Shown here in pieces: positions 1 to 7,229 of a DNA stretch of 19,351 nt; position 1 is the first letter of the stretch, and every line of letters starts with the position of its first letter. Location: the NCBI GenBank assembly GCA_035537555.1, contig DATLMR010000273.1:1-19351 (forward strand), written 5' to 3'. The position numbers and the translations under genes were made by a program. The DNA is from DATLMR01 sp035537555 (GTDB lineage: Bacteria > Acidobacteriota > Blastocatellia > UBA7656). The notes below the pieces were generated by a model. The model was given only the letters and a program-made list of their open reading frames with translations. It was not told where the DNA came from and did no database searches.

Positions 1-641
1 ATCTTTTCGCCTGGCTTCGCCGGGTTCTCCCGCGCTTCGATCTCCACCCAGCAGCCCTGCTCGCCCGTCAGTATTTGCACGGGGAGTTTCGGGCGATCAT
101 GTAGCGGAAGCCTCGAGAGGTTCCTGAGCATCTCCTTGCTCTGTTCCTTGATCGGAAGGACCTGATCCCACCGCCTGTCGATGATCGCTTCGCGCGGCAG
201 AAGCAGGAGCTGCTCGGCCGTGCGGTTGAGCAGGCTTACGCGCTCGTCGGCATCGACTGCCATCACCCCCGTCGGGAGGGCGTCGAAAACGCCGAGAATA
301 TCCTCGTTGATCCGGGAAAGCTGCTGATTGAGCCTGCCCATCCTTTCATTCTCACCGGCGAGGTCGAATCCTATGTTGGGCGACTGCTCTTTAACTGCCC
401 GCTCTTCGCTCGTCAAAATTCCGGAGCTGGTCTGATGCCGGGGGATCTCATACATATTGACGACGGAAGCATAATCGGCCGCGTATTCCATGCCGGAGGA
501 CGTGCTGACGCGACCCACGTGCAGCAGAAGAGCCAGGAGATGTATTAATGAGGAATGCGATTCCGATGATCGCATGGCGGGTGGCAAATCGACATTCTTT
601 ACTCTCGATGCGAGCCCAACATCATCAACCGAATATACCAA
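1..641 (-). CDS. PAS-domain sensor protein, N-terminal part (runs off the window)
   Basis: The reading frame is open from 641 to the window edge (213 codons). I place the start at TTG 641-639 because AGGAGA lies 5 bases before it; the frame closes upstream at 738-740 with no ATG. ATG starts inside the frame at 575 and 491 have no comparable ribosome site. Residues about 95-118 (NERMGRLNQQLSRINEDILG) look like a short helical linker. Residues about 119-165 (FDALPTGVMAVDADERVSLL, then NRTAEQLL) are a typical PAS start, and the fold continues to the edge. PAS domains sense ligands, redox state or light and usually sit in front of a histidine kinase, diguanylate cyclase or sigma-54 activator domain. 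That output domain lies outside the window, so the protein's class is undecided. I see no membrane segment. The PAS call is firm; the exact start is probable. Confidence 0.75.
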   Translation of the reverse strand, partial: MVYSVDDVGLASRVKNVDLPPAMRSSESHSSLIHLLALLLHVGRVSTSSGMEYAADYASVVNMYEIPRHQTSSGILTSEERAVKEQSPNIGFDLAGENERMGRLNQQLSRINEDILGVFDALPTGVMAVDADERVSLLNRTAEQLLLLPREAIIDRRWDQVLPIKEQSKEMLRNLSRLPLHDRPKLPVQILTGEQGCWVEIEARENPAKPGEK

Positions 642-988
642 TTTTCTCTCCTGGCCCTTACGGACAAAGATGTCGATTCGCCTATCGAAGACTTCAGTTT
701 TCCAGCGCTTTATTGATTGAATTCTAACCTTCAGGGCTTACTGATCTATACAACAAATCCCGGCAACCACGCGCGAAATTGTGTGATCAATGTGACTATA
801 AATCCGGCACGGACAAAAAGCCAGCCTTTTTCGATCCGAGGTGTAAAGTGGACGGATCGCGCAATGGCAGGCATCCTTTTCAGCTATGAATGGCGCCATC
901 CCCGGCTGATTTTTCATTTGCTTGACAGTGCCGAAGGGCCATCATCATAATGGCCCGACTAATTGAAAAGGAGATTCACGCGACCAAT
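642..988. other. Divergent intergenic region, 347 bases, no gene seen
   Basis: This is the leader region between the leftward PAS gene and the rightward M20 gene. It is more AT-rich than the flanking genes. Rightward open frames across it (for example 717-950) code for peptides without family-like composition or a ribosome site, so I regard them as chance. What it does hold is a good rightward promoter (922-951), the TTG-start ribosome site of the PAS gene (647-652), and an AAGGAG (968-973) ahead of the M20 gene. I found no convincing -35/-10 pair for the PAS gene. Confidence 0.6.
922..951 (+). promoter_or_regulatory. Sigma-70-type promoter for the M20 peptidase gene
   Basis: TTGACA at 922-927 is a perfect -35. 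An 18-base spacer is followed by CATAAT at 946-951 as the -10 (TCATAA with 17 bases is the alternative). Transcription would start near 957-960. This places the ATG at 950 inside the -10, so the M20 gene should start at ATG 989. Confidence 0.6.
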
Positions 989-2365
989 ATGGCTGAAAAA
1001 GGGAAACTATACGGAGGCCTCGATTCCTTCATTCGCAGCTCGCGCGACGAGTTTGAGAGCAAGCTCGCGGAACTGGTCGAAGTGCCTACGATAAGCATGG
1101 AGCCTGAGCGCGGAGACGACATCCGGCGCGGGGCCGAAGTCGCCCGCCAGTACCTTGAATCTATCGGCGCGAAAGCCGAGACCGTGGAAACGCCCGGGAA
1201 TCCGGTCGTGTTCGGGCGCATCGAGACCGGCGCGGGCAATCCGACCGTGACCATATACAACCACATCGACGTGCAGCCCGCGAACCCTGAAGAGTGGCAC
1301 AAGGCGCCCTTCACCTTCAATAAAGACGGCGACAGGTACGAAGGCCGCGGCACGACCGACGACAAAGGCCCGGCGCTCTCGGCCATGACGGCCGCGCGCT
1401 ACAGCGTCGAAAACGGCGTCCCGCTCAACATAAACTTCATCTGGGAGCTCGAAGAAGAGATCGGCAGCCCGAACTTCGAGCACTTCATAAAGAACAACTC
1501 GGGACGGCTCAAGACCGACTCGGTGCTCGTGAGCGATACGATCTGAATTTCGAGAAACCGGCCCGCGATCCCTTACGGCCTGCGCGGGGCCATGATGCTC
1601 ACGATGTCGCTTGAAACCGGCGAAAAGGACGTGCACTCGGGGCTCACGGGCGGCGCGGCGCGCAACCCCATCGGCGAGCTCTGCAAGGTCATCTCCGAAT
1701 GCTATGACGCGGACACCGGCCGCGTGAAGATCAAGGGCTTTTACGACGACGTGCTGCGCGCAACGAGCAAGGAGGTGCGGAGCTTCCTCGATTCCGGTTT
1801 CACCCCGAAAAAATTCAAGGCGGCCCACGAGCTGAAAAAGCTTCGCTTCGACGACCCGGCGCGAGTGCTCAAGGCCATAATGGCCGAGCCGACTTTCGAG
1901 GTGCACGGTATCACCGGCGGCTACCAGGGGCCGGGCGTGAAGACGATCGTGCCTTATCGCGCGCAGGCGAAGATCAGCACGCGCCTCGTGCCGGACCAGA
2001 ACCCCAAGAGAGTCTTCAAGCTGATTCGCGATTTCGTTCGCGAGAGAAACCCAGACGTCAAGACCGAGTTCATCTCCGCGCTCGAGCCCTACCTGGGCGA
2101 ATTCTCGGGGCCGTACGCGGACGCCGCGTCCGAGGCCATGAAGCACGCGTTCGGCCGCCAGCCGGCCTTCACGCGCGAAGGCGGATCGATCGGAGCGGTC
2201 GTAACGATGAAGAACTACCTGAAAGCTCCCATCGTCTTCCTCGGCCTCTCTCTGCCCGAACACGGGTACCACGCGAAGAACGAGAACTTCGACTGGGGCA
2301 TGGCTTCCGGAGGAATGAAGATGTTCGTTCGCTACTTCGATGAGATCAGCCGGCTCTCGACATAA
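989..2365 (+). pseudogene. M20-family metallopeptidase (carnosinase/dipeptidase-like) interrupted by an in-frame TGA
   Basis: The frame from 989 to 2365 (458 codons, normal for the family) is broken only by TGA at 1544-1546, codon 186; both sides are in the same frame and read as one M20 enzyme. Ligands of the di-zinc centre are all present: H92 and D94 (NHIDVQP), D124/D125 (GTTDDKG), E156 and E157 (EEEIGS), D183 (SDTI) and H428 (YHAKNEN). Family members hydrolyse dipeptides or remove amino-acid caps in the cytoplasm; no signal peptide is seen. The stop falls where cytosolic dipeptidases have Trp (DNYW in human CNDP2, DTI-stop here), so TGG to TGA at base 1546 is the simplest explanation, either a real nonsense mutation or a sequence error. 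The dimerisation lid (about 210-320) follows intact. Start 989 is chosen over 950 because 950 overlaps the promoter; AAGGAG lies 15 bases upstream, which is long. Confidence 0.85.
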
Positions 2366-2391
2366 TCTCTCCGCAAGAGCATCCATCTCTT

Positions 2392-2423
2392 TGCGCCCCC
2401 GCCGAAACCTGAGCGGGGGCGCA
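2392..2423 (+). terminator. GC-rich stem-loop after the M20 gene
   Basis: TGCGCCCCCGC (2392-2402) pairs perfectly with GCGGGGGCGCA (2413-2423) around a 10-base loop, starting 27 bases after the M20 stop. There is no T tract after it, so it may be a processing or stability hairpin, or a weak terminator, rather than a classic intrinsic terminator. Confidence 0.45.
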
Positions 2424-2482
2424 GGGGGCTCGAAAATCGACGCGAGCCCCACGGCTTGACCCTCTGAATCGACGTTAATTCG

Positions 2483-4690
2483 ATGCAAAAGATTTTACTG
2501 GCCGTGTTACTTCTCGCTACCGGCAGCGGGATCGCTCTGATCTCCTATTTCGCGCTCAAAGCGAAGCCCGTCCCGACCCTGCGCGAAGGCGTCGGAGTCG
2601 TCACCCGTCTGGCGGGATCGGGCCGTCCGGGACTCGAAGACGGGCCGAAGGCCGATGCCGGGTTCAGCGACCCTTTCGGCATAGCGGTCGATGGAGAGGG
2701 CAACGTGCTTGTCTCGGACGCGGGCGCGGGCAATCGCATCAGGCGAATCACGCCCGCCGGATCGGTCGAGACTCTCGCGGGCTCCGGAGAAGGATTCTCC
2801 GACGGCCCGGCCCTTGCCGCATCATTCAACACTCCATCCGGCATCGCGATCGATGCGGACGGGAACGTCATCATCGCGGACACTTCAAATAACCGCATTC
2901 GCAAGCTCGACAGGGACGGCCGGGTGAGCACAATCGCCGGAAGCGGCGCCTCCGGCTACAAAGACGGCCCGGCTTTGGAGGCCGAGTTCGACGGGCCTAT
3001 AGGCGTGGCGGTTGACGCGAGCGGGAACATATTCGTCGCCGACGCCTACAACGACCGGATTCGCAAGATCACTCGCGAAGGAGCGGTCTCCACGGTCGCG
3101 GGCGGAGTCCTTACGGTCGCTGATAATGTGATCCCGCAGCTTTTTGCCGAGCCCCCCTCGAATGAAACGACGCTCGACACTCCATGCGGAATCGCGGCCG
3201 ACGGGCAGGGAAATGTCTACGTGGCGGACACGGGAAATGACCAGGTACTGAAGATCGATGCGCGGGGCGTGGTCGTGAAAATGTGGCCCCGCCTGGAGGG
3301 ATTTGTCGCGGGGGGGGGAAGTGCCGCCAGTTTCGACAAGCCCGTTAGCCTGGCCCTGACTCACGACGGCTTCCTTTTCGTGGTTAGCGAAGGCGGACAG
3401 ATTCATCGCATCTCTCCGGATGGAGAGATAAGCCTGTTCGCGGGATCGAGGTCGGGCTTCGCGGACGGCATAGGCGAGCGCGCCCGATTCAACGGCCCCT
3501 CGGGAATCGCCGTGGACCTTAGGGGCAACGTCTACGTCACTGATACGCAGAATTACCTGATAAGGCAGATTGCCCAGGCCGCCCCCGGCTCGGCCGCGAC
3601 CTCGGAGGAAGGGCAGGTTATTGACTCTCAGCCTCCGTTTGATAATCTCCCTAAAGATTCCGATTCCATGATCCCGCGACTCTCGGCTGAAAGCCTCGGC
3701 ATCCGACCGAACTTTCCCTGGCCTCTGAACCCGCAGAACCAGGCGCACGAAGTGACGGGAGTCTTCGGGGAAGCCAGGGGCGCGCCCGGCGGAATCGCCC
3801 TCCATCACGTGCACAGCGGGCTCGACGTTCGCGGCAACATGGGAGAGGCCGTCGTCTCGGTGCTCGATGAAAAAGTGAGCTCGCCTCTCCCGGCGTGGGG
3901 TTTCAGCGGCGCGAACGAAGGAGTAAGAATCGGCGTGATGAGCTACATCCACATTCGCGTGGGCCGCGACGTCAGGTCTCAGGTCCAGGCGGGCGGGCGG
4001 TTCAGGCCCAGGCTCGACTACCCGGCCGGAGTGCTGACGGGCATCAGATTGAAGCGCGGGACTCGGTTCAGGGTCGGAGATTTCATTGGTACTCTAAATC
4101 AGCTCTATCACGTCCACATGAATCTCGGCCCCTGGAACGCCCAGGCCAACCCCATCATCCTTCCGCTCACCGGCTTCGAGGATACGGTCGCGCCCGTGAT
4201 CGAGCCGCGCGGGATCGAGGTCGCTTCCTCGGCCGGGGCCCTCCTGTCCGGGAAGCGCGACGGGCGGCTCCTCGTGAGCGGAGACGTGGACATCCTGGTG
4301 ACGGCCTATGACAGGACCGACGGGAACACGGCTGCCCGAAAGCTCGGAATCTACAGGATCGGCTACCAGTTGCTGAACGAAGACGGTTCGCCCTTGCCGG
4401 GCTTCGAAGAGCCTCTCATAAACATGGAATTCAACCGGATGCCTCCCGGCGATGAAGCCACCTTCGTGATCTTCGCGCAGGGAAGCGGGGTGAGCGCGTA
4501 TGGAACTCCCACGAAGTTCAAGTACATAATCACTAACCGCGTGCGCGACGGAGTGGCTCGCGACAGCTTCCTTCGGACCTCTCTGATACCTCCGGGAAAG
4601 TACGTGATCAAGGTCTTCGCGGAGGATTTCGCGGGGAACAGAGCGGCGGGAAAAGAGGCGGAATTGCCGATCATTATCCCCGCTTCCTAG
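2483..4690 (+). CDS. Exported NHL-repeat beta-propeller fused to an M23-like zinc peptidase domain
   Basis: 735 residues. Residues 1-27 form an uncleaved anchor or signal sequence. Residues about 38-365 carry repeated NHL units of the form GIAVDGEGNVLVSDAGAGNRIRRI (near 66-89, 120-141, 174-195, 237-258 and 341-362), which fold as a propeller used for protein or carbohydrate binding. Residues about 420-560 look like an M23 (LytM) peptidase: HSGLD supplies H444 and D448, the GNMGEAVVSVLDEKV stretch follows, and YHVHMNL supplies H543 and H545, the complete H-x3-D plus H-x-H zinc set. M23 enzymes cut glycyl or peptidoglycan cross-bridges; whether this one is active is an inference. Residues about 570-735 look like beta-sandwich modules ending in a fibronectin-like YVIKVFAEDFAGNRA segment. 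No clear ribosome site precedes ATG 2483. A run of nine G at 3310-3318 lies in the propeller. Confidence 0.85.
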   Translation: MQKILLAVLLLATGSGIALISYFALKAKPVPTLREGVGVVTRLAGSGRPGLEDGPKADAGFSDPFGIAVDGEGNVLVSDAGAGNRIRRITPAGSVETLAGSGEGFSDGPALAASFNTPSGIAIDADGNVIIADTSNNRIRKLDRDGRVSTIAGSGASGYKDGPALEAEFDGPIGVAVDASGNIFVADAYNDRIRKITREGAVSTVAGGVLTVADNVIPQLFAEPPSNETTLDTPCGIAADGQGNVYVADTGNDQVLKIDARGVVVKMWPRLEGFVAGGGSAASFDKPVSLALTHDGFLFVVSEGGQIHRISPDGEISLFAGSRSGFADGIGERARFNGPSGIAVDLRGNVYVTDTQNYLIRQIAQAAPGSAATSEEGQVIDSQPPFDNLPKDSDSMIPRLSAESLGIRPNFPWPLNPQNQAHEVTGVFGEARGAPGGIALHHVHSGLDVRGNMGEAVVSVLDEKVSSPLPAWGFSGANEGVRIGVMSYIHIRVGRDVRSQVQAGGRFRPRLDYPAGVLTGIRLKRGTRFRVGDFIGTLNQLYHVHMNLGPWNAQANPIILPLTGFEDTVAPVIEPRGIEVASSAGALLSGKRDGRLLVSGDVDILVTAYDRTDGNTAARKLGIYRIGYQLLNEDGSPLPGFEEPLINMEFNRMPPGDEATFVIFAQGSGVSAYGTPTKFKYIITNRVRDGVARDSFLRTSLIPPGKYVIKVFAEDFAGNRAAGKEAELPIIIPAS

Positions 4691-4763
4691 TCGGATGTAC
4701 TCAAAATAACAATTCCTCGACAAATCAATCGCGTGCTGGTAGTATAGCGGGCGTTCTGAGCGG

Positions 4764-4796
4764 CGGTGCCTGCTGCCGTCGCGATCTGTGGCACCG
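4764..4796 (+). promoter_or_regulatory. Inverted repeat upstream of the RRM gene
   Basis: CGGTGCC (4764-4770) pairs with GGCACCG (4790-4796) across a 19-base loop. An alternative stem (GCGGCGG with CCGTCGC, one G-T pair) overlaps it. The element lies between the end of the NHL gene and the RRM promoter and could act in termination or regulation. I see no T tract and no tRNA-like fold. Confidence 0.3.
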
Positions 4797-4875
4797 GAGC
4801 GCGTCCGTTCTGTTCGGAAGTGTCTGAAGATTTCTCTACTCGACTCTCTCCCGGATAGCGAAGCGGGTTCCAGGG

Positions 4876-4902
4876 TATACTTTGTTAAGAAAACTCAGGA
4901 GA
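4876..4902 (+). promoter_or_regulatory. -10 box and ribosome binding site of the RRM gene
   Basis: TATACT at 4876-4881 is a good -10; the matching -35 position (about 4853-4858) is poor, so an activator or another sigma factor may help. AGGAGA at 4897-4902 lies 4 bases before ATG 4907. The predicted 5' leader is only about 19 bases. Confidence 0.45.
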
Positions 4903-4906
4903 TAGA

Positions 4907-5212
4907 ATGAGAATATTCGTTGGAAACCTGTCGTATCAGACGACGGAGAGCGATCTCACCGACCTGTTCTCGCAGGCTGGAGAGGTGGAGTCGGCCACGA
5001 TTGTAACCGACCGGGACACGGGTCGCTCGCGCGGCTTCGCTTTTATAGAGATGGATAAAGATGCCGCGGCGAAAGCTATTCAACAGTTCAACGGGCACGA
5101 GCTGAACGGCCGCGCCATCAACGTCAACGAGGCGCGCCCTCGCCCTGAGCGCGGCGGCCCCGGCGGCGGTGGCGGTGGCGGGCGGGGTCAACGCAGGGAG
5201 CCTCGCTGGTAG
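4907..5212 (+). CDS. RRM-domain RNA-binding protein with glycine-rich tail
   Basis: 101 residues. Residues 2-76 are one complete RNA recognition motif: RNP2 is IFVGNL (3-8) and RNP1 is RGFAFIEM (42-49). The aromatic residues F4, F44 and F46 that stack on RNA bases are all present. The tail (about 77-101) is basic and glycine-rich (RGGPGGGGGGGRGQRR), like the tails of cyanobacterial Rbp proteins, which bind single-stranded RNA and often respond to cold. The domain call is firm; the role (RNA chaperone or mRNA binding in the cytoplasm) is an inference. The gene stands alone, with its own -10 and a strong ribosome site, and converges on the M28 gene. Confidence 0.92.
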   Translation: MRIFVGNLSYQTTESDLTDLFSQAGEVESATIVTDRDTGRSRGFAFIEMDKDAAAKAIQQFNGHELNGRAINVNEARPRPERGGPGGGGGGGRGQRREPRW

Positions 5213-5217
5213 CTGGG

Positions 5218-5331
5218 AGCAGGAGTCAGGGACCATACCTCTGCTTATGATCGAGTCAGCGGACTCTTTGAAGCGAGCTTCAAATCATGCAGACCCGCGC
5301 GGGCTATGTTCCCTGACCTGTTCCTGACCTC
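5218..5331. repeat. GTCAGGN-type short repeats between convergent genes
   Basis: GCAGGAGTCAGGGACC (about 5219-5234) on the plus strand faces AGGTCAGGAACAGGTCAGGG (about 5311-5330) on the minus strand, giving an inverted GTCAGGGA / TCCCTGAC pair (5225-5232 and 5310-5317). A related plus-strand copy lies at 11002-11021. All copies sit at gene 3' ends. Confidence 0.45.
5267..5284. terminator. Probable shared stem-loop terminator of the RRM and M28 genes
   Basis: TTTGAAGCGAGCTTCAAA is a perfect inverted repeat (8-base arms, 2 central bases; a 7-base stem with a CGAG tetraloop). It lies between the convergent RRM gene (ends 5212) and M28 gene (ends 5371). The A/T outer part of each arm supplies three A and three T on both strands, but there is no long T tract. 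Confidence 0.45.
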
Positions 5332-5370
5332 CCGCCCCTCGCCTATCAAGTCTTTGCGCTTCCGGCGGCG

Positions 5371-7095
5371 CTACCTGGCGGCGGCCTTCTTCATCATCTC
5401 TTCGCGGCGGGCTTTGAATTCGTTGCCCGGCTTCCACTCGGGATACTTCTCCGTGTTTGCGACCCGATACCCGACGTTCAAAAATAGCCTGAGGTCCTCG
5501 ACCATCCCTGACAGGTCCCATTGATCCGTTATCTGGTCGGCGGGCTTGTGGTACCTGACTTTCAGGTACTCGTCGCTCCTTTCGGCGCCGTAGCCCTCGG
5601 GCTTATCGATGAAATCGGTGCCCCCGTCGGGGTAGAGCGCGGGCACGCCCTGCTTGGCGAAGTTGAAGTGATCCGAGCGGTAGTAGAAGCCTTTCTCCGG
5701 CTCGGGGTCGGGCTTGAGCGTTCGCTTCTGAGTGGCGGCGGCCTGCGCCAGCACGTCGTCGAGCTCCGAGGCCCCCAGGCCTACGACCACCACGTCGCGA
5801 GTGCGTCCGAAGACATTGAGCGCGTCCATGTTGATCGCGGCGACGGTCTTGTCGAGCGGATAGATCGGGTTCTCCGAGTAGTGCTTCGAGCCGATCAGCC
5901 CTTTCTCTTCGGCCGTGACGGCCAGGAACAGGATCGAGCGCGCAGGCGGTTTCGGCAGGGCCTTGAACCCGCGAGCTATCTCGATGAGAGCGGCGGTCCC
6001 GGTGGCATTGTCTATCGCGCCGTTGTATATCTTATCGCCGCTCGCGTCGGGCAGGCCGATGCCGAGATGGTCCCAGTGCGCGCTGTAGATCACATATTGA
6101 TCCTTCAGCTTCGGGTCGGACCCTTCGAGCTTCGCCACGACGTTGTTGGAATCGCTGCGGCGAATCTTGTTCTCAACCGTCAGGCGCGCGTGCGCTCCGA
6201 GATCGACCGGCTTGAAGTCGCGGCTCAGGGCCGCGCTCTTCAACGCGTCGAAGTCCTTACCCGTCGCCGCGAAAAGCTCGCGGGTCTTGTCGAGCGTGAT
6301 CCAGCCTTCGATGGGCACGCGCGACATGTTGTTGTCTTTCGACACGAGGTCGAAATTCTCGATGGTGAAGCTGCCCCTCGGCACTTCCCATCCGTAACCG
6401 GCCGGGGCCGTCTCGTGAACGATGAGTATGCCGGCGGCCCCCTTCTCGGCGGCGATCTCGAACTTATAGGTCCACCTGCCGTAGTAGGTCATCGCCTTGC
6501 CGTTGAAGGTCTTCGGATCGAGATCCGACGGATTCGAAGGATCGGGCACCGGGGGATCGCCCACGAGCATCACGAGTACCTTGCCTCGCACGTCAACGTC
6601 CTTGTAATCGTTCCAGTTGTATTCGGGAGCGACGGCTCCATACCCGACGAAGACCATGTCCGCGTCGAAGCCCTGCTTGTCGACCACCCGCATGGTCCGC
6701 GCCACGAAGTCGTCGGGAAACTTCATGCTCAAGGTCTTGGCGCCCGCCTTTATTTCAAGCGGGCTGGCGGAGCTGGTCGTTATGCCGACGAGAGGCACTT
6801 TCTGAAAGTAGGTGCCGTCGGTGTTTCCCGGCGCGAGTCCGATCTTCTTGAACTCGTCGGCGAGATACTTGATCGTCAGCTCTTCGCCACGCGTCGCCGG
6901 ACCCCGCCCCTCAAAATCGTCGGCCGAGAGAATCTTGATGTGATTCATCAAATTGTCCGCCTTGATCGCTTCAAGGGCCGCGGGCGGAGGGTCCGCTGCT
7001 GCTTCGGAAGTCGCCGGGCGATTTTGGGCGACATCCCCGCAAGCGACGGCAAAGATGGAGAGGAAAGAACAGGCCGTGATCAGAAAACGATTCAT
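5371..7095 (-). CDS. M28-family aminopeptidase, lipoprotein, with PA-domain insert
   Basis: 574 residues counted from ATG 7095; an in-frame ATG at 7116 gives a worse signal peptide. Residues 1-19 are a lipoprotein signal with FAVAC, so C19 is the likely lipid anchor; the -3 position is Ala, slightly off consensus. A PA-type domain occupies about 145-290 (VFVGYG, then VRGKVLVMLVGD, then AAEKGAAGILIV). The peptidase core follows, with every expected di-zinc residue: H340 (SAHWDH), D362 (IDNATG), E396 and E397 (TAEEKG), D424 (INMDA) and H476 (SDHFNF). M28 enzymes release N-terminal residues from peptides; the anchor suggests a periplasmic or surface location. It has its own promoter (7135-7164) and a weak G-rich ribosome site. 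The C-terminus is lysine/arginine-rich. Confidence 0.93.
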   Translation of the reverse strand: MNRFLITACSFLSIFAVACGDVAQNRPATSEAAADPPPAALEAIKADNLMNHIKILSADDFEGRGPATRGEELTIKYLADEFKKIGLAPGNTDGTYFQKVPLVGITTSSASPLEIKAGAKTLSMKFPDDFVARTMRVVDKQGFDADMVFVGYGAVAPEYNWNDYKDVDVRGKVLVMLVGDPPVPDPSNPSDLDPKTFNGKAMTYYGRWTYKFEIAAEKGAAGILIVHETAPAGYGWEVPRGSFTIENFDLVSKDNNMSRVPIEGWITLDKTRELFAATGKDFDALKSAALSRDFKPVDLGAHARLTVENKIRRSDSNNVVAKLEGSDPKLKDQYVIYSAHWDHLGIGLPDASGDKIYNGAIDNATGTAALIEIARGFKALPKPPARSILFLAVTAEEKGLIGSKHYSENPIYPLDKTVAAINMDALNVFGRTRDVVVVGLGASELDDVLAQAAATQKRTLKPDPEPEKGFYYRSDHFNFAKQGVPALYPDGGTDFIDKPEGYGAERSDEYLKVRYHKPADQITDQWDLSGMVEDLRLFLNVGYRVANTEKYPEWKPGNEFKARREEMMKKAAAR

Positions 7096-7134
7096 CGTTG
7101 GATTACCCCCATTCAATTTTGGACGTGATTCACT

Positions 7135-7164
7135 ATTCTAGCTTATGAAATCGCTTTTAGTGAA
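7135..7164 (-). promoter_or_regulatory. Probable promoter of the M28 gene
   Basis: On the minus strand, TTCACT (7164-7159) and TAGAAT (7140-7135) are 18 bases apart. The -10 matches consensus at 5 of 6 positions and the -35 at 4 of 6. The start would lie near 7128, giving a leader of about 33 bases. Confidence 0.45.
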
Positions 7165-7198
7165 CCTGAGCGCGGGCGGGGCGCTCCGGAGATCATCC

Positions 7199-7210
7199 GA
7201 AGCGCGCTTC
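7199..7210. repeat. Perfect palindrome after the M14 gene
   Basis: GAAGCGCGCTTC is a 12-base perfect palindrome 20 bases beyond the M14 stop, with no T tract. It could be a weak 3' hairpin or a protein-binding site; neither is demonstrated. Confidence 0.3.
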
Positions 7211-7229
7211 AGGAAATCTCTCTTCGGCC

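Noticed and set aside
490..950. Two rightward short frames (490-720 and 717-950) before the M20 gene
   Set aside because: No ribosome sites, unnatural composition; the first overlaps the PAS gene and the second covers the promoter region.
1544..1546. TGA read as selenocysteine or reassigned to Trp
   Set aside because: Neighbouring genes end with TGA, the family position is Trp rather than Cys, and no selenocysteine stem-loop is evident just after it.
1007..2488. Long leftward frame opposite the M20 gene
   Set aside because: Antisense shadow of a high-GC gene: rich in Arg, Val and His, no domain motif, and the plus strand carries a full M20 motif set.
4691..4906. tRNA-like look of the GC-rich hairpins after the NHL gene
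   Set aside because: No cloverleaf, no T-loop sequence and no acceptor stem could be formed.
5521..7128. 535-codon rightward frame opposite the M28 gene
   Set aside because: No family motifs and low-complexity Arg/Val/Glu composition, while the opposite strand encodes a complete M28 enzyme with a lipoprotein signal.
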